A stretch of 64,000 nt of DNA, taken from Tenebrio molitor (Eukaryota; Arthropoda; Insecta; Coleoptera; Tenebrionidae). Made by a program: the position numbers and the translations under genes. The notes under the pieces were generated by a model. That model saw nothing but the letters and a program-made list of their open reading frames with translations, did no database searches and was not told where the DNA came from. Positions 13,801-26,165 of the stretch are shown in pieces. Positions within the stretch are counted from its first letter, which is position 1. The number at the start of each line of letters is the position of its first letter. Where the stretch lies: assembly GCF_963966145.1 (NCBI RefSeq), contig NC_091050.1:5766001-5830000 (forward strand). Direction: 5' to 3'.

Positions 13801-16507
13801 CAACTAGTTAATTAAAGATTTCTACAAACTCGCAGTTGTTCATAACGAATTACTCAAATTGCATTTATTTTTCCTTGCAAGATCATAAACCGATCACAAT
13901 CATGGAAAAATCAATATCACAATAATTCATAGCAAGATAAGATTGTTAGAAATCATTTAAACTCTTAGTTAATCTAGCCAAGTGCAGATTATACATGTGC
14001 ATTACAGTTCATTCGATAAGTGAAAGTTTTACATTTTCATTGTGGTTTTATGTATACGTAGGTAAGCGCACAACTGAGTTGAATTCATGACCTCCATAAC
14101 TAAATAAAAAAATTTATCGTCATGTATTCTTAATGAATCCAAAATTATCAAGTTTAATAACAACTCATGTCATATCGTGAGGAAATTCCTTAACATTGAC
14201 ACAGAACATAATACGTAACGAAGTCAAAATGCGGAGGCGAGACGCCGGTAATTATGTTGATAAGCACTGCACTATTACTTGATAGTAATATCCGTAATAG
14301 TGTATGTACTGCAGCAAAATTGCCGTGCCGCCGGGTGGCGGAGGGATAGTACTGCGGCTAATTTTGGACTTAGAGAACAAATTGGTAGTTGAAATTCAAA
14401 AAGGTAAAATTTGTTGCACAGTTTTAACTGACATTCATATTAATCATAACAGATCAGACATTATTATTTTAAATAAACAACAAAAGCAAGCATATCTTTT
14501 AGATGTAGCTGTTCCAAATTCACATAATATAACACAGACATATAACACAAAAATTAATAAATATTTAGAGCTCGCCGTTGCAGTGAGAAATCTTTGGTGT
14601 TTAGAAAAAATTTCGATTTTACCACTTATAATTTCAGGAACGGGAATAGTACCGCTATCTTTTTTTAAAAATTTTGGATTTAGGTAACACATTGGTAGTT
14701 GAAATTCAAAAAGGTATATTATTATACTCATGTCACCTCGTAAGGAAGTTCCTTAACATTGACACGAGAACATAATAAAACACAACAAAGTCAAAATGTG
14801 GAGGCGAGACGCCGGTAATTATGTTGAATAGCATTGCACTATTACTTGATAGTAATATCCGTAATAGTGTATGTACTCCAGCAAAATTGCCATGCCGCCG
14901 GGTGGTGGAGGGTTCAGCAATATTTTAATTTTAATCATTGAAATACTTTTAAAAAATAATTTAGTCCTTTATTTCATCTTAATGACGAATCGAACGTTTG
15001 TACGTATTTTAAAAATAAATATGAAGAGAAGTCTCGTTTGACTAAAATTCACTGAAATAAAAATTTAAAAAAACTTACTGTAGCCTAGTCTGCGGCGATT
15101 GATTGATTTTCCATTGATGTCCATATTTATGCACAAGTTATTTTACAAGTATGATTTTAAACACAAAGTTTTAAGAATATATCCCAATGTTCGAGGTTAC
15201 TTCGGTGTCATTGTAGCCACAGTTTAATAATGTACACTTCAAAAAAAATGTTCGAAAAAGAGAGTATGTGCGGTTCCACCTCAACAATTCCTACTATAAC
15301 AATATACGTACAGTAGGAGTAAAAACTTCTTACGGTGACAATACATGAAATAATTACTATTGGTCCGGATACATATACCAGTACTATACCGTATTTAGCC
15401 GATTGAGCGGAACTTCAAAAAATTGACAATAATAGAGTTTTTCCTCTTTAACAACATTCTAGGTCAGTATATGACGCCGACTTTCGCGTAATGTCCATCA
15501 ACGTTTTTAATTGTAGTAGATATTGCTAGTGAAGTAACTATTTAAAAAACGACCTTTATGTCGGTGACAAATAATACATGAATACAGGAAATTTAAATTA
15601 GGTCTACGTAGACATACGTAAACTGTAAAGAAAGATAATTTGAAATGTGAAATTGTATACGTCCATATAATTTAAAAATAATTATAAATAAGAAAATATT
15701 TTCGAAATTCCAAAAATATATTTTGAGACTAGTTTGACGCAAACGAGTGCACCAGTTTCAACTTTGAAACGATTCGGCGGCGTCGTTGTTTTTCAAAAGT
15801 CGTCCTGCTTTTTGCTGTGTTAATTATATTATACTAACAAATCGTCTGATAAAGTGACTTGACAGGTTTCTGCTCTTTTTAAACAAATTACAAACTTCAT
15901 TCAGTTACGTTTAAATCATTGAAGCTATTTTATTCCTTACTAACCTCATTTACCGATAAAAATATGACGTAAAAGTCATGTTTTTGATAATTTTTAACTT
16001 TTAACCTTAACAACATTTATTTAGTCATTGATAAATAATATTTCTTATGCAAACAGTCAACAACTAATATAGGTACATATTAAGTAGTGTATCTTTAATC
16101 AAAAGTATCTTAATTGTCATTAACAACCAGTTTTTATGACGAAGCAAAATTTTAATTACAATCTGCCTCAAAGCAAGAATTAAATTGTAGAGGACTTTTT
16201 ACAATAGGATGCAATTATTTTTCATATGTGGTTTTATTTTCCCGTTCCTGTTGACCTTGCACTTTTTATTAAACACAACATTTTAAAATTTCATGCAGTT
16301 GTATGTAGGATAACTTAGTAATTTTTTTGACTTGTCCGGTTATTGTGTTGAATAAATTTCGATTGTGTTGTACACATCAATAAATTACAGTTCACGTGTG
16401 AGTTTTTTAATATATGCTTGTAAACAACTCTAGGTAAAAGCAGAACAAGTTGCAGCGAACTTATTTATAGAGTTCAAAAACTAATTCTTACCTCTCGGCC
16501 TTGCCAT
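10813..16507 (-). CDS. Eglp: Entomoglyceroporin-type aquaporin, copy 1
   Basis: Six-transmembrane MIP channel. Coding exons: 16492-16507, 11603-11787, 11406-11549, 11126-11353, 10995-11075, 10813-10944; total 786 bp, 261 aa, all junctions GT-AG and in frame. The N-terminus reads [15 protein letters not shown]. The first half-helix is [13 protein letters not shown], so the first NPA box is NPL; the second is canonical, [11 protein letters not shown]. Aligned to human AQP1, the selectivity-filter positions are Phe (TFGL), Ala in place of the helix-5 His, Ala, and Arg of NPAR. His replacement is the hallmark of insect entomoglyceroporins, known to carry glycerol and urea as well as water. The C-terminal tail is acidic (EPVEEEQG). 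The gene is a tandem paralogue of the aquaporin at 26.8-29.5 kb, same strand, with the same exon arrangement. An alternative first exon lies at 15079-15124, so the 4.7-kb first intron of this isoform is partly promoter DNA. Substrate is inferred, not shown. Confidence 0.92.
12747..13011. mobile_element. MITE, 265 bp, TA target duplication
   Basis: Terminal inverted repeats begin GGTACAGTTACGGCCACGG on the left and GGTACAGTCACGGCCAAGG on the complementary right end, each flanked by TA. It has no coding capacity. Structure fits a Tc1/mariner-type nonautonomous element. It lies in the long first intron of Eglp copy 1. Confidence 0.85.
14163..14346 (+). repeat. Retroelement 3'-end repeat, copy A
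   Basis: About 184 bp nearly identical to 14728-14911 and 19343-19526. Shared landmarks are GGCGAGACGCCGG, a hairpin with arms ACTATTAC and GTAATAGT, and a closing GCCGCCGGGTGG. It lies directly upstream of a decayed endonuclease-like reading frame. The left end is abrupt, as expected of a 5'-truncated copy. Confidence 0.75.
14405..14684 (+). pseudogene. Fragment of retroelement ORF (RLE-like C-terminus)
   Basis: About 90 codons open in one frame, containing [21 protein letters not shown] and [16 protein letters not shown]. This pattern resembles the carboxy-terminal PD-(D/E)xK endonuclease region of R2-like non-LTR retrotransposons; note that the usual Pro before Asp is Ser here. The start of the open frame comes from the neighbouring repeat, so there is no true start codon. 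It is bracketed by two copies of the same 3'-end repeat. Family assignment is from recall and tentative. Confidence 0.55.
14685..14911 (+). repeat. Retroelement 3'-end repeat, copy B
   Basis: Follows the stop codon of the endonuclease-like fragment and so is probably its genuine 3' UTR. It matches copies A and C, including the hairpin ACTATTAC/GTAATAGT and the GCCGCCGGGTGG end. Confidence 0.75.
15079..15124 (-). CDS. Eglp: Alternative first coding exon of Eglp copy 1
   Basis: ATG at 15124 opens [15 protein letters not shown] and runs into a strong donor, A|GTAAGT, in phase 1. The single leftover base A joins GG of the 11787 acceptor to make Arg, giving RLGYRKKIQVND. The exon at 16492-16507 leaves one base (G) in the same phase. 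Use of this exon would give a 271-aa isoform with a basic N-terminus. Upstream there is no other exon in frame. Inferred from sequence only; no transcript evidence is available. Confidence 0.68.
15125..16491. other. Eglp copy 1 intron/promoter interval
   Basis: AT-rich DNA between the two alternative first exons. It would hold the promoter for the 15.1-kb start. No repeat, gene or recognisable regulatory motif could be supported. Confidence 0.4.
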
Positions 16508-18954
16508 GATGCAAAAATTCAGTCTTAATATGTGAAAAAACAAAAAACCCTAAGGATGCGTAACACTTCTACAACTGGCGGCCACTGACTGACACCATAC
16601 TTCTTGTGAAACACAGACTGACCGCAAAGACAGATTGAACTATGATCGAAGTTTAAAATAAATCGTTCAAAGTGTAAGCCAGTTCGGCTCATCTCATCTT
16701 AAGCTCTATCGATAGATATTTTTTACATAAACCAGTTTCTTATCTCCAATAAAGGGCACTAGTATCTTGTTAAAAATTAGCATATCATTAACATTTGATT
16801 CCAAAAGTGAAATCTTAATGGATGCCCAATCAGTTTGTACGACTCTACGAGTCTAATTATACTTTCCTGGCTGAGAGAGAAAGTTTAATTGTATCATCTT
16901 TGCATTAATGCAGTATTTTGAAATTCCAAATGACGATAACGTAGTCACGTGGCCTTCGGACAGGTATAACTCTATTGTCGAAAATTTGCATATAACTTGG
17001 TTCCGCTTGTTTACTAGTTTTAAGTAATTAAATCAAAAAACTGGCACTCAAGGCTGCAATCCTTAAGTAGAAATAACTAGTAAGATTTTCATCCATTCAT
17101 TCCAGTTTTCAGTTTCAAAAAGATCACTGTTTATAAAATAATTCACATGTGTGGGAACCAAAAATATAATCTCGTATTTGTTATCGTGACGTAGTCGTAC
17201 TTAAGTTCTTTACATTTAAATATAGTTTTTTAAATTTGAACCGGTGTTGATGGAGACTACAGTCGGGTAGCTGGATTCTATAGTTCAGTTGGCACTTAAG
17301 CCAACTAAACGGTTTTTTTTAATTTGGTTGTAGTCCTACGCCTCTTAATATTTGATGAAAATTTTCTTTTAAGTGGTGCATTATTATAATATATTGATCT
17401 TAAATGTTATTAAAAATGTTTCTAGTCAAGACATGTGTATAATGTTTAAAGCGTGGAGTACGTGGAGCTTTTGTGAAAAATAACAGAAAAAGAAAACTAA
17501 AATTCCGTAACATATGTGTTTTAATTAAGTGTATAATAAGATGAATTTCATTAATTCTTGTTGTTAAGCATTTTGCATAGTGGTTCTGTGTTCTCTTAAA
17601 ATAAACCTTGTGAGAATTATACAACTTCCCACTGAATTCATCTATGCAAACATAATTGACTATTACTTAGAATAACATTTAAATAGCGTAAATCCTTTCG
17701 ATCAAATTTATATAAACATAGGAACATGAGAACGTGACATAATCAATTAATGTGATTAAGTTTGAATTGTTGATGCTGGAATTAATTTATTGTTAATTGA
17801 AAATAACGATGAAAAATTGATCTCTTAAAGTATTAGTAGATATCTAAATCAAAATAAAAACAACACATTACTTTAGCAAATTGTCCAATTTATGTATTAC
17901 ATTCTTGGTAATGAATTAATGAATGAATTATCACAAACGCATCCATTGAAATTTCTAATCCTACCATCTGAGGTTTTTTAGTAAAATGTCGATATAATAT
18001 TTAGAAATTAAATTCAATTGTTTTTTCAATTTTAAATATTTCATATTAGAATTGTTTTTTTATCTATAATAAATATTTTGGCCTTTATCTTTGACTGTAA
18101 GGTTTCTGTGGCATAAAAATTGATCTTTCTCTATAGACAGATCAATTATATGTAAGTGCAAACTGAATAAATGACTATTTTTACCTTTCATAAAACAAGT
18201 AATGTGTTTTTTAGGGATATTTACTTTTATTTGGTCGATCGATCTTGTTGTTTTGAACTGTAATTAAATCAAGAATTAATTACTTTATTGGCATTAGCTA
18301 ATTATGTTTTCTCCAGGTAAATATTTGGTTTTAACGTTTATCCGGTTTTGTTGAAATATTTAGTTTAGAAAAAGTAATATGAAGATTTCATTTAAGTAAA
18401 TTTAAAATGAAATTTGATTTTGAAATTTACTCATTTAATTGATCTCACGGAAACACGCTTGACTTGCCTATAACCTTGCCATTGTATTATAATATCATTC
18501 TTACAATAATAATAATTAACGAACTATATTTGCAGTTTTTCTAACACTCAAGACCAACTGCTTCGAAACTCTGGTCCTCTCAGCTTTAGCTGTAATTCTT
18601 TTAATTATGTAAACTAAACGTAGGTTTAAAAATATCGACAGTCGATATTTTAAAAGTCGAATATAAAATAAAAACCGTAATAAAGAAATCAGATTTGTGG
18701 GAAAAGCTATGTTTATCTTCAAGCGATTCAAAACCGCGCCTTTGTGTATATCTATAGAAACGGTTGAAGTAGCCACTTCAAGTCCAGTTACAAAAAACAA
18801 GCCTTTCTTGTAACCGTACTTGAAACACTTTAAATCCTAGGAGTTGAAATGTCCACAGGCGGCTCGACCGAGTCAAATGTAAAGTCACTTGAAACATTTC
18901 TCACGATTTATTTATCAATAATTACACGAAATATTTAATAATTAAATTATCTCT
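16508..18954. other. Upstream region of Eglp copy 1, no gene seen
   Basis: AT-rich DNA upstream of the distal first exon. It must contain the promoter of the MARPRG isoform, but no TATA or initiator stands out from the background. Short open frames here have no family resemblance. Confidence 0.4.
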
Positions 18955-19975
18955 ATTTAAAAAAGCATCAATATTTAACCGGTAATTCAGTAGGAATTTT
19001 CAAGCTATTAGATTAGTATTTTATAAATCAATTTCAGTTTGGCCCATCGTACAAAACAAAATAATCACGGAATTAGAGCAAAAATAAATTTATTAAATTT
19101 ACCACGTGACTATGACATAAAAACTCCACAAACGTTAAACAGTAATAGTTTTTATTGGACATCTTTTCAAATAAAAAAATGATTGAATGGGGTAGACTTT
19201 GAAAAATGTGCAGTTTTATTTCATAAACATAAAACATAGGAAATCATAATTACATAGTACCGCAATCTCTTTTTAAAAATTTAAAAATCCTGGATTTAGG
19301 GAACACATTGGTAGTTGAAATTCAAAAAGGTATATTATTGTACTCATGTCATATCGTGAGGAAATTCCTTAACATTGACACAGAACATAATACACAACAA
19401 AGTCAAAATGCGGAGGCGAGACGCCGGTAATTATGTTGATAAGCACTGCACTATTACTTGATAGTAATATCCGTAATAGTGTATGTACTCCGGCAAAATT
19501 GCCGTGCCGCCGGGTGGAGGAGGGACAGTATTAAATAAATCAAATTCTACTTCAACAATATTAAACTACTGTAACTATTTTTGAATTTTCATTTCATAAA
19601 TTGACATAGGCTGCAAGACAGTAACCAAGACGATCATAAAAATTTCGTCGAACATTTTGTATCTGTCTCACGGCAGGCTTCAGTTATTCTATTTTTCAGT
19701 TCCTCCAGGGTTTCAGGCTGATTTGTAGCGTTGTCAAAGATTTAATTATTATTATTTGTTAAGCTTACATTATGTCATAGCCTACTTGGCAAGCCACGTG
19801 GTAAATTTAATAAATTTATTTTAGCTCTAATTCCGTTATTATTTTGTTTTGTATGATGGACCAAACTGAAATTGATTTATAATGTACTAATCTAATAGTC
19901 TCCCAAATTTCACTTGAAAATTCCAAAGTTTTTATCATGTAATTCCCTATGGCCAGCATTAAAAAAAAGGCACAG
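18955..19975. mobile_element. Decayed Tc1/mariner-like element with nested insertion
   Basis: Inverted arms at about 18991-19120 and 19767-19905 match over more than 100 bp, sharing CAGTTTGG, GGAATTAGAGC and TTAAATTTACCACGTG. The right outer end (ATTCCCTATGGCCAGCATTA then GGCACAG, followed by TA) resembles the terminus of the element at 31704-32872, so both belong to one family. The left outer end has decayed. The 3'-end repeat copy C has landed inside. Confidence 0.65.
19258..19526 (+). repeat. Retroelement 3'-end repeat, copy C
   Basis: Carries the last part of the endonuclease-like fragment's coding end (a relative of ATAGTACCGCTATC through GGATTTAGG) and then the entire 3' repeat seen at 14685-14911. 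This is a 5'-truncated insertion, the expected product of target-primed reverse transcription. It sits inside the 18955-19975 element. Confidence 0.75.
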
Positions 19976-21193
19976 TATAATAATTTTAGTATGTACTTCC
20001 TTTCAAGGTAGGAGTTCATTAAAATATTTGTTTTACAGAATAGTTTTTCAGTTCTTAAAGTCTCGGAACCACTGTTTTGAACAACAGTTACCTTATTAAT
20101 TCACCAATATGGCATAAAATTAAAATAGTAGCATAAAACATATTGTTCCCTTGTATGTCTGGCTTTCATTTATGAAATACAATTCAAAACTTTAGATTTC
20201 CCAGAGTGTTGCAATGCAACAGTGAACTTCCAAGGACTACATCATTACTTACTACTACATTGAATATTACCTCTGATTTCAAAAGTATTACCTACTCAAA
20301 TATTTTTAATCTGTAATTTCTGTAAATTGTATAGCTCCATCTTGGCGCATTGAGACTAACTGTAAATTGGGACAATATAAATAGTCATGTTAAGTCTATT
20401 TCGAAAATTTGATTTATATCCAACCAAGTGACGTCAAACGGGCTCGTCTCTGTACTTGACCAATGACTTTGTTTTTATCTAAAAATATAAACTCGTGGTT
20501 GTTATTTTTAAATACATTAAGACATTTTGTCGCAAACATGTTGTTTTAAATTCGCTCTATTAATACAAAATTTTCGTAAAGATAAAGTATTTTCGTTCTA
20601 CCCAAAGCCAAAAAGGCGTTGAACTACAAGTAAAATTTCTGGACGTCAAATTATTTTATTGTGGCAGCTGTGTCTAAACCAGAAATTTATCTTTAATAAA
20701 CTGATCAACGAAATAGTCATTCGTGTCACGTCTGTCTTCATAAATTTTTAGGAAGCGAAGTTATCGCTAGATAATTCTACAGATAAGTCCCATAATGAAA
20801 TTAGTTTTTGGACAAAGAATGCTTTCAATTTTTGTTCACAAATGAATGCGGTGTAAATTATCGTTTTTACAATACGTATTCAAAAATTTAAGTACACGTA
20901 AACATGAAAGCGTGTTCTTTGTGAACGTCGATTTATTTTCCTACCAAATAAATTTCAAAACGCAACAATTAATCTTAATCTTTTTGTGACATTTTTGGTA
21001 ATTAAATTAGGGTGAAAATTTGTCAAGAGCATAATCTTCAGTGACCTAGCGGCACGCAAGTATTAAGTAATTCGCGGCAGACGCGCCACCACTCCTTTAA
21101 TCAGGGTTGTTCTGAGCTTTTATCTAATTAATTTTCTTCATCTGACAGAATTCGCAACCTTCCCCTGATTGTACAATATCTAAAAATATTTAC
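19976..21193. other. Intergenic, nothing recognised
   Basis: AT-rich spacer with no supportable gene, repeat or RNA feature. Confidence 0.4.
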
Positions 21194-21374
21194 CGTCTTG
21201 TCTGACCGGTTCCGATGCCACCCATTTGTTGTGTTCCGGAGTAACCGCCATTCCGGGTGGTGCCACAATCAAAGATACCCCTGCTCTTGGAGCACCGATA
21301 CCATTCTGCTCCGAAAACTGTCCATCCAACATCTTCAAAATGTTGTGAACAGCGACAGTCACTGACGGATGGAC
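21194..21374 (-). other. Orphan exon-like island, unidentified
   Basis: A GC-richer island in AT-rich DNA, open in two frames. In one frame 60 codons run from an acceptor (ATCTCAG|GTCC) to a donor (GACG|GTAAAT) and include SVTVAVHNILKMLDGQF, GAPRAGVSLIVAPPG and EHNKWVASEPVRQDG, with codon choice that looks coding. The other frame is open back to 21420 and reaches a better acceptor (TTTTTGGTTCAG). The donor is phase 1, so it could splice to Eglp copy 1 exon 2, but the peptide does not look like an aquaporin N-terminus and has no ATG at its head. It may be an exon of a lost or displaced gene, possibly with a frameshift. I do not recognise the family. Confidence 0.4.
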
Positions 21375-21420
21375 CTGAGATGAACTCGTTTTGGATCAGG
21401 TTACTGAGCTGCTGAACCAA

Positions 21421-24400
21421 AAATGCTTATATTTTCCTTGTAGCTTTAACTTACAAATTTTAGTACAATGAAATTATGTGATTTTTAGTTTTACTTCAAG
21501 GAGCTAAAACGACTAAATTCGAAAGACAGCTAATAACTAACAAATCTTCTTAGTTAGTTATACTGAATATTATTTTCAGTATTTTGTTATTGCTAGGAGT
21601 AGTATGTAGGTACGTACGTATCTTTTAATCAATGTTGTTTGTTACGTAGCAGAGGCTATACTGTTGATATAAAAATGCCGGTAATTCAACAATAATGGTA
21701 TGGAACTAATCCTTGACCTCTGTTAGTCTCCACTTTTTGGTACCTACATGTTTCTGCAATAAAATATGTAGATGACTTAATTGACCGTAGTTAAATATCT
21801 TTAACATTAAAATAGAAAATCGATTGAAACTAATGGTTACATAATTTACAGTAGCTATACCCAATTATCAAATTATCAGACATAACAAAGCTTTTGGTCT
21901 TCTATATTTACCTATACACAAAAGAATACTGTATATCTTAAATTACAGTTTAAAAAAAATCGGTAATTTATGTCAACTAGTACGTATTCGTGTTTATTCC
22001 GATACGTAAAATATAAAAAAGATAATATTTGTAGAAAACTAAATAATGGGTATGCTTTTAAGAATTACTATTTTATTAGCTGCGATTTTAGAGAAAAAAC
22101 TATTTTATTATTTATTAATAAATACATTATTGAATCGATACTCATGCGTTACAAATAATTTATTCTGTAGAATACAATTTTTAACACCATTAAAGTTGTT
22201 ATGATAGACTGTTTTTATCAAAAATAAGGCGGAATAAAAATGATTGCTTGTTAATTTGTCCTTAGTGGTATAAACGAGGAATTATATAAATTGATTATTG
22301 CAAGAATTTATACTTACGTGGTAGTTTTTTTCATGAACAAAATTTTTAACTTAGAGAATCTATAATATACTTAATTATAAAAAAAATAATATTGTAACCG
22401 ATTTTTAAAAATTCGTCTGTTACAACACAGTTTTTTTTTCAAAAAGCTATAATATAAATTTGCTTACCGGTGTCACAATGATCAGTTACATCACATTAGT
22501 GCCACTAAAAAAATTTTCTTTCACAAGAATCAAAGAAGAGGAACTTAGTTTTCCAGCAAGGCTTACAATAAAATAAACCCATTAAAAGCTCGCCAGTGCT
22601 TTTATCCTTGCTGAGGCTTTCTCGCTCTATTCCCATTTATCTACTATCACGATAATAATCATTTTCATTCTGTTGCGTCCTTATGATTAAACTAATAATT
22701 TAGTTAGTATAATTTTTGGTTAACTAACTATTTTACAACGAGAACCAATTATATCTTTTTTTTTTAATCGGCACAATTTATATTATACAATTTGGTTGAT
22801 TAAAATTGATAAATTAAGTAGTGTTTAGGTTTTTGATTGAATTTTTGTATGATATAGAACCCAAATTTTAGTATTAGTTCAGGTGGCTTCCGTTATTCAT
22901 AATTTTTTTATTTTTACATTTTATCGATTAACAATAATTTACTGCTATAACGAAATTTTTAAATTCTATAACACTATGCCGAATATTCCAATTAGAATTA
23001 TCCATATTTTTTACTGATTGAAAAGCTCATTTGGTCTCTTTAGCGTGTTGGTTGATCGATTTGTAGGTAAAACATTTTATGCAACTTTACACGTAGGTAC
23101 TTACTTTACAGCCATGAACCAATCTACCGAATAAATAATTTTAGTTACAAACCCCTTCATTACGCGATCTGCTGGAAATATTAACTGAAGTAATGCTATG
23201 TTGTGGTTAAACCAATTAACTAATAAACGGTAGTATAATAACTTTCTTTACATTAAGGAAATTAATGTTAATGTACGTTTAATGTTAGCAGTCTTTCAAT
23301 ATGTTATCTACGGCTATATTTTAAATATGATTACTAAAATGTAAATTCTAAATATGAAATATAAATAAGTGCACCACGTATGTGCACATCAGTAAAATAT
23401 AGGTTAGATTATATGATAGTTCTTGAACATTACAGAAAATCAGATAAAATTATACAAATAACGCAAAGCGTGGCAAATTTAGGTTAGAAACAGTAACTAA
23501 ATAACTATCAATACAAATAAATACATATACAGATTAATCAAAACAAATAAAATGCCTTGGTAGCTTGTAGCGAATGACGTGATCATGTTTTTTTCCGATA
23601 AGTAGGTATGTGACAAAAGGACTTCAAAATAATTACGGATTATTTACATTAGAACAGCATTTCATTAAATATTTGATGATAAATATTGAAAGATTGATAA
23701 TACTACACACAAACTATTGATTAACCGGTTTAACGTAAACGACAATATTTTTAAAATACATCTAGTAAATAGGATGTAATAATCGTATAAGTATTATTTA
23801 TAATGTCCTGAAAATATTTTTGTCGATTGTTTGTCTAAGTTAACAAATGATGGTAACATCTGGATTGCCAATTACATTTGCACGAAAATATTGAGGAGAA
23901 ATCAAACAATTCCTTGTTATTCAGGAAATTGTTGATTATATGTGATGAAACCTCAAAAACACGGCTACTAGTTCTAAATGTTTCAATGAGACAGTCGAAA
24001 CATTGAAAACTGGTAATTAGTTACCAATCAACGGAGATTGGTTTCAGAGACGACAGGAAAAAGAAGGAAAGAAAGCGCAAGTAAAGGATCAGTGACTTTT
24101 AGGAATAATTTTATATAGTTGATCTATAAGAAAAACAAATTTGCATGTTGCAAAAATTGGTGGCAACAAACGTTAAAAAAACGAGCAAAGAAATCAAGGT
24201 TTGAGTTAAAAGTCATAAAGACTTAATTTATAATAGAACAAAAATATAACAATATTAAATATTACAATATGAAAATACCAATTCTAAATTTCTTACTAAC
24301 TACCTAGTCTATTTTAAATCGTTAGTGTTTTTATTTCCTTGCTATGTTCTTTACACTAATTAAAAGTACCATAAACTGTAACGTTTAATTTTTCAATATT

Positions 24401-25799
24401 TAAGTCATATAATCTATTTTCTCCCAACTTTACGAACACGAACGAAGAAAATTAATTTCCTTTATGTTGATTTCAGTTTTTAAATAATATATAATTTGCA
24501 TAGTAAATGTAATTTGTCTAAACTTTAACTTCCAATAATTCATCTACTTTTAAATTGTCATCCAAAACAAACTTTGTTATAATAAGCAAAATTAAGCAAT
24601 GTAACAATGACCTTTTTTATTATGTAGAAAAGTATTTAATAAATTATATTGTCACATTTTTAAACCATTTAATATAGCTTAGTTATCTTTAGGTGTGTAA
24701 AGTATTTAAACGCAAAACACAACATATGACATTTGCTAAAATGGTAGGTACTAATAATAAAAATGTGGTCCTTTTAATACTTTCCACACAATTGATACTT
24801 ATATATGCTTATGATTATTATAACTTATTAATTCTTTACGTGCCATTGACATTAGCTGAGATAATTAGCAATTGTAACGTTAATTCCTAACACCTGTTGG
24901 ACCACACCAAAATAGAACAGATTATTCGTCGCACTCTAAATTTACGGTTTAGAAAAATTAAGGAAAATAAAAATTATACTCCTAATATCCCAACTACACA
25001 TTATTTACAGTTAACGATACCGGGTATTCACGCGAAAAATCAAGTTCGTTTATTTCTGGTCTTTAAAATTACAAATTTAGGTCTGCGTAAAAAAAGTTAT
25101 AAAAGGTACCTACACAGGTAAATTTGCTAGATTTGAAATCTAAAAAATTACATAATACCTATATATATATCGGTCAGAAAAATTAAATTGGCGGAAATAT
25201 GTATACTTAATTATCCAATTAACAATAACAAAAACATATTATTAAGTTTTATTATTAAGAGAACTTAAATTTGCACATTAGTTTTGATTTTTTTATTTAA
25301 TCTTGAATAAATTAGATCTTGAAAGAATGAACACTTACTTGAAAAATGTAGGTAATCATAAAGTACATCACAACATTTACCTACAATGCTGCTCTTCTTT
25401 GAAGCATGCTCCTTACGAGTTTATCGATGTGTTGTTATGGTATTTTATCTTATCAAGCTGTAGATGAAGACCTACATATCTAATAAAGTGTCAGGAACAC
25501 GACATAATTGCCACAAACGAAGATCCTTCATATACGATTTTGATGGGCGACAACTCGGGAGAAGAAACTGGTTGTGGCAATAGCTCTACCTACATTTTTG
25601 CTTTAGAAACATTATCCTAGGTCTTGAAAGCATCTTTATGGGTATAACAACGTACATTCCATCGCTTCACGTGAGGACTAAAGCTGACTGTGTCCAAATA
25701 TTGCCTTTCACGCCGATCTTCCTAAGCCGCAATGTACAGTTATTCTTCTAGAAACTAAATCGGAACTTATTGTTTTCCCAGTCTTGTGGTTTTTAAACT
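21421..25799. other. Gene-poor AT-rich spacer
   Basis: No spliceable exon, transposon end or RNA gene could be supported. From about 25380 base composition becomes more GC-rich, which suggests old repeat debris. Confidence 0.4.
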
Positions 25800-26165
25800 T
25801 ACTAGGAGAGGTCGCCAGATGTGCGACGGCTTTTTGAACAAAAAACTGCCCGCATCACCACCCTAAAATGGTGGGCCAGTCGGCTAAAGGCGTTTAAATA
25901 TAAAATTTTTAACAACCTAATTTAATTGAAGAACAAACAAATTTAAAAGAAGGTTACAGTAATGCATTTTTATTTTCTTTCAGTAATAAAAAAAAACTCC
26001 GGCTAAAGATTCGAACCCGGAGCGTCGAGTGTTCGGTCTGGCCCACCGGCGCGAGAAACGCGTCACAATTTGTCAATTTTTTTCTCGTAAATTTACGAAC
26101 ATTCGGCCGTTTCCTTTCGGGGTGGTGATATGGGCGGTCGGGGCAACCTAGCAGCTTTGCGCACG
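25800..26165. repeat. Inverted pair of a pol III-like repeat (SINE or tRNA relic)
   Basis: On the minus strand (about 26165 to 25985) there is GGTGGGCCAGACC, then 20-odd bases later GGTTCGAATC, which is a good B box, inside a hairpin CTCCGG...CCGGAG and followed at once by nine T's, a pol III stop. On the plus strand at about 25850-25900 a partial relative has CATCACCACC and GGTGGGCCAGTCGGC. The halves face each other. No cloverleaf with matching acceptor arms can be drawn, so it is not a functional tRNA. Confidence 0.45.

Noticed and set aside
24693..25121. Two adjacent plus-strand frames of 65 and 74 codons
   Set aside because: Lys/Ile/Asn-rich chance frames in AT-rich DNA with no splice or homology support.
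25985..26070. Possible tRNA gene on the minus strand
   Set aside because: The B box and terminator are good, but no acceptor stem or anticodon arm can be paired. Kept only as a repeat or SINE candidate.
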